Below, one piece after another: positions 38,596 through 46,337 of a DNA stretch of 64,000 nucleotides. This stretch comes from CAMFLJ01 sp965279255. Lineage in GTDB: Bacteria; Actinomycetota; Acidimicrobiia; Acidimicrobiales; Acidimicrobilacustridaceae. The stretch spans positions 1,302,001-1,366,000 of the forward strand of contig OZ257146.1 of assembly GCA_965279255.1 (NCBI GenBank), written 5' to 3'. The notes under the pieces are model-generated. The model saw only the letters and a list, made by a program, of their open reading frames with translations, was not told the origin of the DNA and made no database searches. A program made the translations under genes and the position numbers. Position 1 is the first letter of the stretch. Each line of letters opens with the position of its first letter.

Positions 38596-38918
38596 GCGAC
38601 GTGCCCGAGATCGACATCACCACGCTCGAGGAGCGCCTCGGCGAGGGGGTCCTCGTGGTCGACGTGCGGGAGGACGACGAGTACGTGGGCGGCCACGTCG
38701 CCGGTGCCGTGTTCATGCCGCTCGGGTCGGTCCCCGACCGGGTGGGCGAGCTGCCCACCGACGCACCGTTCCTCGTCATCTGCCAGGCGGGCGGCCGCAG
38801 CGCCCGGGCGGTGCAGTTCCTGCGGGCCCAGGGGCTCGACGCCACCAACGTCGCCGGTGGCACCGGAGCGTGGGTCGACTCGGGCCGGCCGGTCGTCACC
38901 GGCCCGGACCCGGTCTGA
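38592..38918 (+). CDS. Single-domain rhodanese (sulfurtransferase)
   Basis: The protein has 108 residues and a complete rhodanese fold: VVDVREDDEYVGGHVAGAVFMPLG at ~22-45 and the active-site Cys64 in ICQAGGRS. It carries sulfane sulfur as a persulfide. There is no signal peptide, so it is cytoplasmic. It overlaps mobA by GTGA and is 8 bp before rnd. The placement next to mobA may hint at a sulfur step in molybdenum-enzyme maturation; that is inference. Confidence 0.88.
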   Translation: MSDVPEIDITTLEERLGEGVLVVDVREDDEYVGGHVAGAVFMPLGSVPDRVGELPTDAPFLVICQAGGRSARAVQFLRAQGLDATNVAGGTGAWVDSGRPVVTGPDPV

Positions 38919-38926
38919 GCGCCGAC

Positions 38927-40096
38927 GTGGCCCCGGAGTACCGGTTCGTCGACACCGACAGCGGCTTCGCGGCGGTCATCGACGCCCTCCGCGACGCTCC
39001 GGCCTACGCCCTCGACACCGAGTTCCACCGGGAGCGCACGTACTACCCGAAGCTGGCGCTCGTGCAGCTGGCATGGCCCGGCGAGCTGGTGCTGGTCGAC
39101 CCGTTGGCGGTCGACATGGCGCCCTTCGCCGAGATCCTGCGGGGCCCGGCCGTCGCCGTGCTCCACGCCGCCGACCAGGACCTCGAGATCCTCGAGCTGG
39201 TGTGCGGCACCGTGCCCGCCACGCTCTTCGACACGCAGGTGGCCGCCGGCTTCACGGGCTTGAGCACGCCGTCGCTCGCCACCGTGTACGAGAAGCTCCT
39301 CGGGGTGAAGGTGGGCAAGGGCGACCGCCTCACCGACTGGCTCCACCGCCCCCTCACCGACGACCAGCTGGTCTACGCCGCCAACGACGTGGCCCACCTC
39401 CTCGAGGTCCACGACCTGCTCGTCGACGACCTCCAGGGCCGGGGCCGCCTGCAGTGGGCGCTCGACGAGTGCGAGCTGCAGCGGGTCCGTGGCCGCGGTC
39501 AGCGCGACCCCGAAGAGGTCTGGCGGCGCATCAAGGAGGCCCGGCAGCTCAAGGGCAAGGCCCGAGGCGTCGCCCGGTCGGTGGCCGCCTGGCGCGAGCG
39601 CCGCGCCGCCACCCTCGACATCCCGGTGCGCTACGTCCTCTCCGACATCGCGGTCGTCGGCATCGCCCAACGCCCGCCCCGCAACCGGGCCGAGCTCGAG
39701 CGCATCCGCGGCTTCGACAAGGGCATGCGCGAGGAAGCCGTGAAGGACCTCCTCGCCGCGGTGAAGGCCGGGGTCGACGGCCCGGTGCCGGCCTCCGACG
39801 ACAGCCCCACCGGCGGGCTCGACCGCGACCTGCGCCCGGCGGTGGCCCTGATCTCGGCCTGGGTGGCCCAGCTCGGCCGCGACCTCCACCTCGATGCCGG
39901 CCTGTTGGCCACGCGGGGTGACCTCGAGGCTCTGCTCCGTGGTGATCCCACCGCTCGCCTGGCCGAGGGCTGGCGGGCCGAGATCGTCGGTGAGCCGATC
40001 CGCCGCCTGTTGAACGGCGAGGCCGCGGTGGCCTTCGCCGGCGACGGCGAGCTGGTCATAGAGGAGCGCTCGAACCGCCCTCTCGGCCTCTCCTGA
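38927..40096 (+). CDS. rnd: Ribonuclease D
   Basis: The protein has 389 residues from a GTG at 38927. The DEDD 3'-5' exonuclease domain shows Exo I ALDTEFHRERTYYP, Exo II HAADQDLEIL and Exo III YAANDVAHLLEVHD. Two HRDC-like domains follow (~215-300 and 320-385), including RYVLSDIAVVGIAQRPP and RGFDKGMREEAV. RNase D trims the 3' ends of tRNA precursors and other small RNAs. It is the last gene of the tightly packed 36268-40096 unit. Confidence 0.92.
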   Translation: MAPEYRFVDTDSGFAAVIDALRDAPAYALDTEFHRERTYYPKLALVQLAWPGELVLVDPLAVDMAPFAEILRGPAVAVLHAADQDLEILELVCGTVPATLFDTQVAAGFTGLSTPSLATVYEKLLGVKVGKGDRLTDWLHRPLTDDQLVYAANDVAHLLEVHDLLVDDLQGRGRLQWALDECELQRVRGRGQRDPEEVWRRIKEARQLKGKARGVARSVAAWRERRAATLDIPVRYVLSDIAVVGIAQRPPRNRAELERIRGFDKGMREEAVKDLLAAVKAGVDGPVPASDDSPTGGLDRDLRPAVALISAWVAQLGRDLHLDAGLLATRGDLEALLRGDPTARLAEGWRAEIVGEPIRRLLNGEAAVAFAGDGELVIEERSNRPLGLS

Positions 40097-40186
40097 CGCC
40101 TCTCTGACCCGTTCAGGGGCATGCATCGGTGGACCTGACCTCCCGGGTACACTGCACCGGCACTATCACCGGACGGGAGTTGGCCC

Positions 40187-40369
40187 GTGAAGAAGGGGCG
40201 ACATCGGCGCTTCGAAGAAGCCCGAGCACTCAAGCGCACGAACGACAATCTGGACGAGATCCTCGACGCGCGCGACGCCGAGCCCTGTCCCGAGTGCGGG
40301 GCCGACCCCGGGCACGACCATGCCTCGTGGTGCATGTACGACAAAGAGGCCGAAGAGAAGGCCTGGTAG
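40187..40369 (+). CDS. Small Cys/His-rich protein
   Basis: The protein has 60 residues and a GTG start. GGGAG lies 8 nt upstream and a TACACT hexamer at 40148-40153 could be its -10. It has a basic N-terminus, an acidic helix, then CPECGADPGHDHASWC, a Cys/His cluster that could bind zinc, and an acidic/Trp end. I do not recognise a family. It sits between rnd and typA with its own apparent promoter. Confidence 0.65.
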   Translation: MKKGRHRRFEEARALKRTNDNLDEILDARDAEPCPECGADPGHDHASWCMYDKEAEEKAW

Positions 40370-40412
40370 CCCCTTTCCGACCCCATCGGTTCCGGAGGGG
40401 TCCCAGGACCGA

Positions 40413-40418
40413 TAGCAT
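40413..40418 (+). promoter_or_regulatory. -10 element, leaderless start of typA
   Basis: TAGCAT ends 9 nt before the GTG at 40428. TTCCGG lies 17 bp upstream of it and could be a weak -35. Confidence 0.5.
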
Positions 40419-40427
40419 CTCCTCTTC

Positions 40428-42266
40428 GTGCCCCCCAGCGAAAACACTCCCCCCGCGCTGCGCAACGTCGCGCTCGTCGCCCACGTCGACCACGGCAAGA
40501 CCACCTTGGTCGATGCCCTCCTCCGTGCGACGGGCACGTTCGGTGAACACGCCGCCCTCGTCGACCGGGTCATGGACTCCAACGACCAGGAGCGCGAGCG
40601 GGGCATCACCATCCTCGCCAAGGCCGCCTCGGTCGAGTGGAACGGCATCCGCATCAACCTCGTCGACACCCCCGGTCACTCCGACTTCGGTGGCGAGGTC
40701 GAGCGGGCGCTGACCATGGTCGACGGTGTCGTGCTGCTCGTCGATGCCGCCGAGGGCCCCCTGCCCCAGACCCGCTACGTGCTCTCCAAGGCACTGGCGG
40801 CCGGGCTGCCCGCCGTGGTCGTGCTGAACAAGGTCGACCGCCAGGACGCCCGCCCCGACGAGGTCCTCGACGAGATCTACCAGCTCTTCCTCGACCTCGA
40901 CGCCGACGAGCACTCCATCGAGTTCCCGGTCGTCTCGGCCATCGCCCGCGACGGCAAGGCCGTCACCGGCGTCGGGATGCCCGGCGACGACGACGACCTC
41001 ACCCCGCTGTTCGAGGCGATCGTGGCCACCGTGCCGCCGCCCAAGGGCGACCTCGACGCGCCGCTCCAGGCCATCGTCACCAACCTCGACGCCTCCGACT
41101 ACCTCGGGCGCCTCGCCATCGGCCGTGTCGTCAACGGCACCCTGCGCCGCGGCGAGCAGATCGCCCTGTGCGAGGAGGACGAGGGACAGGCCCCGCTGAA
41201 GCGCAAGCTCACCCAGCTCATGTCCTTCTCGGGCATCGGCCGCCTCGAGGTCGACGAGATCGTCGCCGGCGACCTCTTCGTGGTCGCCGGCTTCCCCGAG
41301 GTCGAGATCGGCGACACCCTCGCCGACCCGGCGAACCCGGTTCCGCTCGAACGCCTCACCGTCGACGAGCCGGTGCTGCGCATGACCTTCGGGGTCAACA
41401 CCTCGCCGCTCGCCGGCAAGGAGGGGAAGTTCCTCACCTCCCGCCACCTGCGCGACCGCCTCGACCGCGAGGTCCTCGGCAACGTCTCGATCAAGGTCGA
41501 CCAGACCTCGTCGCCCGACGTCATCGAGGTCGCCGGCCGCGGTGAGCTCCAGTTGGCGGTGCTGATCGAGAACATGCGTCGTGAGGGCTACGAGCTCCAG
41601 GTCAGCCGACCCGAGGTCATCGTCCGCGAGATCGACGGCAAGCGCCACGAGCCCTTCGAACGAGCGGTCATCGACGTCCCCGACGAGCACGTCGGCACCG
41701 TCACCCAGGCGCTCGCCCCCCGCAAGGGCAAGGTCAACGACCTGCGCCCCGGCGACACCGGCCGCACCATCGTCACCGTCGAGGCCCCCTCCCGCGGCCT
41801 GATCGGCTTCCGGTCCCAGCTGCTCACCGCCACCCGCGGCACGGCGCTGATGCACCAGCACCACGCCGGCTGGATCCCCTGGGTGGGCGACCTGCCGACC
41901 CGCAAGGGCGGCGCCATGATCTCCGACCGCACCGGCGTCACCACCGGCTTCGCGCTCGGCAACCTCCAGGAGCGCGGCGAGATGTTCGTCGGCGTCGGCG
42001 AGGCGGTCTACGAGGGCATGATCATCGGCGAGAACAGCCGGCCCGACGACATGCAGGTCAACATCGTCCGGGAGAAGCAGAAGACCAACATCCGGACCCA
42101 CGCCGCCGACGAGGCCATCAAGCTCGTCCCGCCGCGTGAGGTCACCCTCGAGACCTCCATCGAGTTCATCGGAGACGACGAGCTGGTCGAGGTCACCCCG
42201 TTGAACCTGCGGCTGCGCAAGCGCATCCTCAAGGAGTCCGACCGCCGGCGGTCGAGCAAGCGCTGA
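40428..42266 (+). CDS. typA: Ribosome-associated translational GTPase TypA/BipA
   Basis: The protein has 612 residues, the standard length. TypA is an EF-G-like GTPase that binds the ribosome and acts in 50S maturation and stress responses. G1 is AHVDHGKTTLVDAL (~17-30), G2 is RGITI, G3 is DTPGHSDF, G4 is NKVD and G5 is near SAIA. The domain II beta-barrel, EF-G-like domain III and V, and the unique C-terminal domain (~480-612, ending with basic RRRSSKR) are all present. GTG start after a leaderless-type -10. Confidence 0.96.
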   Translation: MPPSENTPPALRNVALVAHVDHGKTTLVDALLRATGTFGEHAALVDRVMDSNDQERERGITILAKAASVEWNGIRINLVDTPGHSDFGGEVERALTMVDGVVLLVDAAEGPLPQTRYVLSKALAAGLPAVVVLNKVDRQDARPDEVLDEIYQLFLDLDADEHSIEFPVVSAIARDGKAVTGVGMPGDDDDLTPLFEAIVATVPPPKGDLDAPLQAIVTNLDASDYLGRLAIGRVVNGTLRRGEQIALCEEDEGQAPLKRKLTQLMSFSGIGRLEVDEIVAGDLFVVAGFPEVEIGDTLADPANPVPLERLTVDEPVLRMTFGVNTSPLAGKEGKFLTSRHLRDRLDREVLGNVSIKVDQTSSPDVIEVAGRGELQLAVLIENMRREGYELQVSRPEVIVREIDGKRHEPFERAVIDVPDEHVGTVTQALAPRKGKVNDLRPGDTGRTIVTVEAPSRGLIGFRSQLLTATRGTALMHQHHAGWIPWVGDLPTRKGGAMISDRTGVTTGFALGNLQERGEMFVGVGEAVYEGMIIGENSRPDDMQVNIVREKQKTNIRTHAADEAIKLVPPREVTLETSIEFIGDDELVEVTPLNLRLRKRILKESDRRRSSKR

Positions 42267-42278
42267 CCCGTCGGGCGG

Positions 42279-43280
42279 TCAGGAGAGCGGCGCCGTCGAC
42301 ACGGTGTTGGCGATCTCGACCGCCCGCAGCAGGGCCCGATCGATGTCGGCGTCCTCGGTGACGAGCAACGTGGGGCGGCCACCGGCGCGCCCGGCGAGCT
42401 CGGCCTCCGAGCCGGCACGGTCGAGCGACGGGTCGGAGACCACGTCGACCAACAGCGGCCCGAGCAGCACACCCGAGAGCCCGGCGCCGTCGTGGCGGCC
42501 GGGATGGAACACGATCGGTCCGGCCAGCAGCGCCCCTCGTTCGGCGCGGAAGGCGGGCACCTGCCGGCGGCCGTCCTGCTCGAGCCGGTCGACGATGCCC
42601 ATGAGCAGCCGGTGGCGCTGGTGCACGATCGGGCGGCACCAGCGGAACGCCTCCTCCGCGCTGATGGGGTCGGCGGCGCGGTCGAGCAGGTCGAGGGCGG
42701 GCTGGTAGGTCCTGCGGTGCTTGCCCGAGCGGGTGCGTCGGAGCGACCGGGGGTTGGGCCGGACCAGCGAGATCGGCGACAGCGACGGGTGGTCGAGCCA
42801 GCGGCCCGCCCCGCTGCCGACCTTGCGGGCGAGGCGCAGGACGGGGTCCTCGAGGGGGCCGGTGGCGCGGTCGGTGGCGTCGCGCCCGGCGTCGCGCACG
42901 ATGCGCAGGGCGGCCACGAGCACCCGGTTCTCGTCGATGTCGTAGGCCCGGGAGGGGGTGGCGCAGATGAAGAGGTCGCGGTCGCCGAAGCTCGAGGCCC
43001 GGGCCGACATGGTCTCGCTCCACATCACCGGGCCGCGGAGCTCGCCGATGCAGCGCTCGTTGTGAGCCTGCAGCGAGGTGGCCAGGCTGCGCACGGTGGA
43101 GGGCATGCCGTCGAGGAGCACCTGGGCCTCGTGGGAGGTCGCCAGGGCGAGCCCGACGCCCTGGGTGATGGCCGCGGGGGCCTCGCCCACCAGGGCCGAC
43201 AGGGTGCCGATGACCTCGTAGGGCCGGGCCAGGCGGGCGTGGAGCCGGGCGAAGACCTCCGCGTCGGGCTCGGGGGTCAT
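42279..43280 (-). CDS. DUF2357/McrC-like protein, partner of the AAA+ ATPase
   Basis: The protein has 333 residues. The middle region PVMWSETMSAR ... SRAYDIDENRVLVAALRIV (~85-140) resembles the conserved segment of McrC/DUF2357 proteins ((Y)D(T)xENRxLxxxL). A basic stretch follows (RRTRSGKHRRTYQ). I cannot find a clear PD-(D/E)xK nuclease triad, so it may be a non-cleaving partner. The ATPase gene lies 1 bp upstream. A role as effector or adaptor of the McrB-like ATPase is inferred. What else it could be: an actinobacterial protein of unknown function. Confidence 0.55.
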   Translation of the reverse strand: MTPEPDAEVFARLHARLARPYEVIGTLSALVGEAPAAITQGVGLALATSHEAQVLLDGMPSTVRSLATSLQAHNERCIGELRGPVMWSETMSARASSFGDRDLFICATPSRAYDIDENRVLVAALRIVRDAGRDATDRATGPLEDPVLRLARKVGSGAGRWLDHPSLSPISLVRPNPRSLRRTRSGKHRRTYQPALDLLDRAADPISAEEAFRWCRPIVHQRHRLLMGIVDRLEQDGRRQVPAFRAERGALLAGPIVFHPGRHDGAGLSGVLLGPLLVDVVSDPSLDRAGSEAELAGRAGGRPTLLVTEDADIDRALLRAVEIANTVSTAPLS

Positions 43281-43281
43281 C

Positions 43282-44217
43282 TCAGACCGCCAGCTCGACG
43301 CCCAGGACCTCTCGGATGGTTCGCTGCGCCTCGGCCCGCTCGGGGGCGTCGAGGTGCTGGGCGACCGCGCGGTACAGCGTGGTGGCCCGGCGGTCCTCCA
43401 TGCCCTCGAACTGGGGCAGGAAGTAGGCGTAGAAGACCTCGTAGATGAGGCGCGACTCGGTGGGGCCGTCCTTGGCCCGGCGGGCGGCGTAGCGGGCGGC
43501 GTCGATGTAGACGGCCGGGCCGAGGTCGGTGAACTCCCGCAGGGGGAGCAGCTTGGCGACGATGCCGCCGGGGCCCTGCAGGAGCTTCTCGTAGGCCTCG
43601 TCGGACGGGGTGCCGACCTCGATGAAGGCGAAGCGGCGCATGAGCGCGTAGCTCATGTCGAAGAGCAGGTTCTTGTCGAACACGTTCATCGTGGCGATGA
43701 TCCGCCAGTTGGCCGAGACCCGGATGACCTCGGTCTTCTCCGGGGGCTCGATGCCCGCGGGCACGAGGGAGATGGGGTCCTGGCTGCCCTTGCGCTTGAA
43801 GGGGAGCACCACAGCCGAACCGGAGAGCACGGTGAAGAGCTGGCCGAACGCCCGGTCGAAGTTCGAGCGGTTGAGCTCGTCGATGACGAGCCAGCGCCCG
43901 GACTCGATGGCGTCGATGAACAGGCCGGGGCGGTAGATGAGGCCGTCGGGCGTGGGCTGGAGGCCACCGATGGTCTCGAAGGTGGTCCACTCGCTCGTGG
44001 CCGTCGTGGGCAGGTAGCCCGTGCAGAACATGGCCTGGCGGGCGACGTCGGCCGCCATGTAGGCGAGGGTCGTCTTGCCGGTGCCGGGAGGGCCCGTGAG
44101 GATCACGTGCTTGCCCGCGTCGATGGCCGCGACGAGCTGTTCGAGGACGTAGTCGGGGAACAGCATCCCGCTCTCGTCGGCGGCTCGTTGCAGTTCTGCG
44201 GCGGTGAAGGAACGCAT
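43282..44217 (-). CDS. McrB-like AAA+ ATPase
   Basis: The protein has 311 residues. Walker A is GPPGTGKTT (42-50), Walker B is VIDELNR (111-117) with the NRSNFDRAFGQLF continuation typical of McrB, and sensor I is IIATMNVFDKN. The arginine-finger region is YALMRRFAFIE. It lacks McrB's N-terminal DNA-recognition domain. AGAGGG lies just before the ATG. McrB-type ATPases form hexamers that drive a partner McrC; MoxR-type chaperones are the nearest alternative. It is the middle gene of a three-gene minus-strand unit. Confidence 0.75.
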   Translation of the reverse strand: MRSFTAAELQRAADESGMLFPDYVLEQLVAAIDAGKHVILTGPPGTGKTTLAYMAADVARQAMFCTGYLPTTATSEWTTFETIGGLQPTPDGLIYRPGLFIDAIESGRWLVIDELNRSNFDRAFGQLFTVLSGSAVVLPFKRKGSQDPISLVPAGIEPPEKTEVIRVSANWRIIATMNVFDKNLLFDMSYALMRRFAFIEVGTPSDEAYEKLLQGPGGIVAKLLPLREFTDLGPAVYIDAARYAARRAKDGPTESRLIYEVFYAYFLPQFEGMEDRRATTLYRAVAQHLDAPERAEAQRTIREVLGVELAV

Positions 44218-44223
44218 GGCCCT

Positions 44224-44985
44224 CTAGTCCTCGGCTGTTCGACGCTCCCGGTTGAGTGCTGGATGCGGCAGGAACACCTCACGACCCCGTTGATCGAGCA
44301 GCTCGGCGAGTCGACGGTAGGGGCCGTCGCCGACCAGGGCGACGATGTCCTCGGCGCAGGCGCGGTAGACGGGCTCGGCCCCGACGAAGGCCAGGGGGTC
44401 CTCGGTGCACCACCAGTGGAAGTCGGCGCCGCCGGCGCCCCAGTCGCGGCGCTTCCACTCCCGGAGGATGTACGTGAGGTGGTCGTTGTCGTCGCGGTGG
44501 AAGTCAAGCCGCATCGGGACCTGCCAGCAGACCTCGGGCTTCCAGTCCAGGTAGCTCTCGCCGCGGGCCACCGCGGCCTGGTGGAACGCGCAGCCCGCGC
44601 CGCCCGGGTGGTCGGGGCGGTTGAGGAAGATGCAGGCCCCGTCGACGACCTGGGTCACCCACGCGCCCTCGTCGTTCTTGTGGATCGGCCCACCGAGCTC
44701 TTCGGCCACCGCGTGAAGCTGCCACTCCGAGGGCCTCAGCTCCTCGGCCTTGCGGGCGACGCGCTTGCGGTCGGCCTTGTCGGTGAAGTGGGCACCCCAG
44801 ATGCAGCACCCCAGCTCGAGCTCGGGTGCCGACTCCTCGCCGATGCCGGGGCAGCCGGCGCCGTAGATGCAGCTCCAGTTGCTGGTCATCCACGTGACGT
44901 CGAAGGTGTAGGTCTCACCCTCGTGGTCGAACGACAGCCACTCGTGCACGTCGTCGTCATCGGGGAGGGCGCTGGGGGACGTCAT
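44224..44985 (-). CDS. Conserved Cys-rich hypothetical protein
   Basis: The protein has 253 residues from the ATG at 44985. It contains CIYGAGCPGI, LGCCIWGAHF, ACIFLNRPDHPGGAGCAFH and KPEVCWQVP, i.e. at least eight ordered Cys/His residues in the pattern of YkgJ/DUF3109-like metal-binding proteins. A Trp-rich motif (WKRRDWGAGGADFHWWC) is near residue 195. Similar proteins occur across actinobacteria to my knowledge, with no known function. A TAGCCT -10-like hexamer at 45023-45028 and GGAAGAG serve the start. It leads the operon with the McrB-like ATPase 6 bp downstream. Confidence 0.7.
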   Translation of the reverse strand: MTSPSALPDDDDVHEWLSFDHEGETYTFDVTWMTSNWSCIYGAGCPGIGEESAPELELGCCIWGAHFTDKADRKRVARKAEELRPSEWQLHAVAEELGGPIHKNDEGAWVTQVVDGACIFLNRPDHPGGAGCAFHQAAVARGESYLDWKPEVCWQVPMRLDFHRDDNDHLTYILREWKRRDWGAGGADFHWWCTEDPLAFVGAEPVYRACAEDIVALVGDGPYRRLAELLDQRGREVFLPHPALNRERRTAED

Positions 44986-45068
44986 GCGGTGGGCTCTTCC
45001 GGAGGGAGGGGGTGGATCGCTCAGGCTAACCGGCCGCGCGGTCACACCCGGTGGGCCAGGATTGGCTC

Positions 45069-45278
45069 ATGGCAGGCGAGTTCGACGACATCAGGCAGCG
45101 GCTGGAGACGATCTCCGAGGAGCTGACCGACCTGGCGATCCAGCGGCTCCGCGAGTCGATCGACGCCGGTGGCCACGAGCTGCCGATCGACGAGAAGCGG
45201 CTCACCCGGGCCCGTCGGGCCGTCGACAAGGCGGCCTCGATCCTGCGCGAGCCCGACGACTTCGAGCCCGACCTCTGA
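45069..45278 (+). CDS. Small helical hypothetical protein
   Basis: The protein has 69 residues from the ATG at 45069. It is almost wholly helical with heptad-like Leu/Ile spacing (DDIRQRLETISEELTDLAIQRL), then a basic helix and an acidic end. No membrane segment is seen. CAGGAT six nt upstream may be a weak leaderless -10. It is divergent from the Cys-rich gene. Similar short proteins occur in actinobacteria; function unknown. Confidence 0.65.
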   Translation: MAGEFDDIRQRLETISEELTDLAIQRLRESIDAGGHELPIDEKRLTRARRAVDKAASILREPDDFEPDL

Positions 45279-45286
45279 GCGGTGCC

Positions 45287-46336
45287 TCAGGCCTCCGGCG
45301 CCCGCTCGTTGAGGCGGTCGACCAGGTGGCGCAGGCGGGCGAAGCTGCGGCGGTCGAAGCCGAAGGCGATGCGGGGGAGGTCGGGCACGTCGTCGTCGTC
45401 GACCTCACCGGCGGAGGCCGTGGTGCGCTCGATGGGGGCGCCGTTGATGATGTCGGCGAACTCGCGGTTGAGCTCGACCAGCTCCTCGTCGTCGACCGGC
45501 GTGGTGAGCCGCAGCACGAGCCGGCGCCCGACGAAGCGCATCGAGTGGTAACGGGCGTAGAACGAGCAGATCTCGTCGACGGCGTCGTCGATGGTGGGGC
45601 AGATGCGCACCAGGTCGAGGTCCTCGGGGGAGATGAGCGACCGCCCGGCGAGCTCGGTCTCCGCGAAGCGCTGCCAGCTCGACCAGTACGTGGAGCCCTC
45701 CGGCTCGAGCAGCACGATCGGCACGATGGCGCTGCGGCCGGTCTGGATCAGCGTCAGCAGCTCGTAGGTCTCGTCGAGGGTGCCGAACCCGCCCGGCAGC
45801 ATGGCGAAGGCGGAGGACTCCTTCATGAAGCTGAGCTTGCGGGTGAAGAAGTAGCGGTAGTTGATGAGCTTCGGGTCGCCGGCGAGCAGCGGGGTGGCCT
45901 CCTGCTCGAAGGGCAGCACGATGTTCACGCCGAAGGCCGAACCGGCTCCTGCGCCCTCGATGCCGGCCTCCATGATCCCGGGCCCCGCACCGGTGATGAT
46001 CATCCACTCCCGCTCGGCCATCGCCCGACCGAAGTTGCGGGCGGCGATGTAGCCGGGGTCGTCGACCTGGGTGCGGGCCGAGCCGAAGATCGACACCTTG
46101 CGCACGCGGCGGTAGGGCTCGAAGACGAGGAACGAGTACCGCAGCTCCTTGAGGGCGGCGTTCACCAGCTTGAGGTCGCCCCGGTCGACGGACTCCCGGC
46201 CCATGCGCAGGGCCGAGACGAGCATCTCGAAGACCAGATCGGCGTCGCCGTGGACCCCTGCCTCCTCCACCAGCTCGACGATGAGCTCGTCGAGCGCCTC
46301 GTTGCCGGTGCGGTACCGGGCCCGCCGCGTCGACAC
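45287..46336 (-). CDS. LOG family protein (lysine decarboxylase-like, TIGR00730)
   Basis: The protein has 349 residues, longer than the ~190-250 of typical LOG proteins. The signature PGGFGTLDE lies near residue 180, preceded by GAGPGIMEAGIEGAG. LOG enzymes hydrolyse cytokinin-type nucleoside monophosphates to base and ribose phosphate; many bacterial members have AMP or unknown substrates. An N-terminal helical extension (~1-90) and C-terminal ~90 residues are extra. The start is 1 bp after the fbiC stop, so the two genes are co-transcribed. Confidence 0.85.
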   Translation of the reverse strand: MSTRRARYRTGNEALDELIVELVEEAGVHGDADLVFEMLVSALRMGRESVDRGDLKLVNAALKELRYSFLVFEPYRRVRKVSIFGSARTQVDDPGYIAARNFGRAMAEREWMIITGAGPGIMEAGIEGAGAGSAFGVNIVLPFEQEATPLLAGDPKLINYRYFFTRKLSFMKESSAFAMLPGGFGTLDETYELLTLIQTGRSAIVPIVLLEPEGSTYWSSWQRFAETELAGRSLISPEDLDLVRICPTIDDAVDEICSFYARYHSMRFVGRRLVLRLTTPVDDEELVELNREFADIINGAPIERTTASAGEVDDDDVPDLPRIAFGFDRRSFARLRHLVDRLNERAPEA

Positions 46337-46337
46337 G

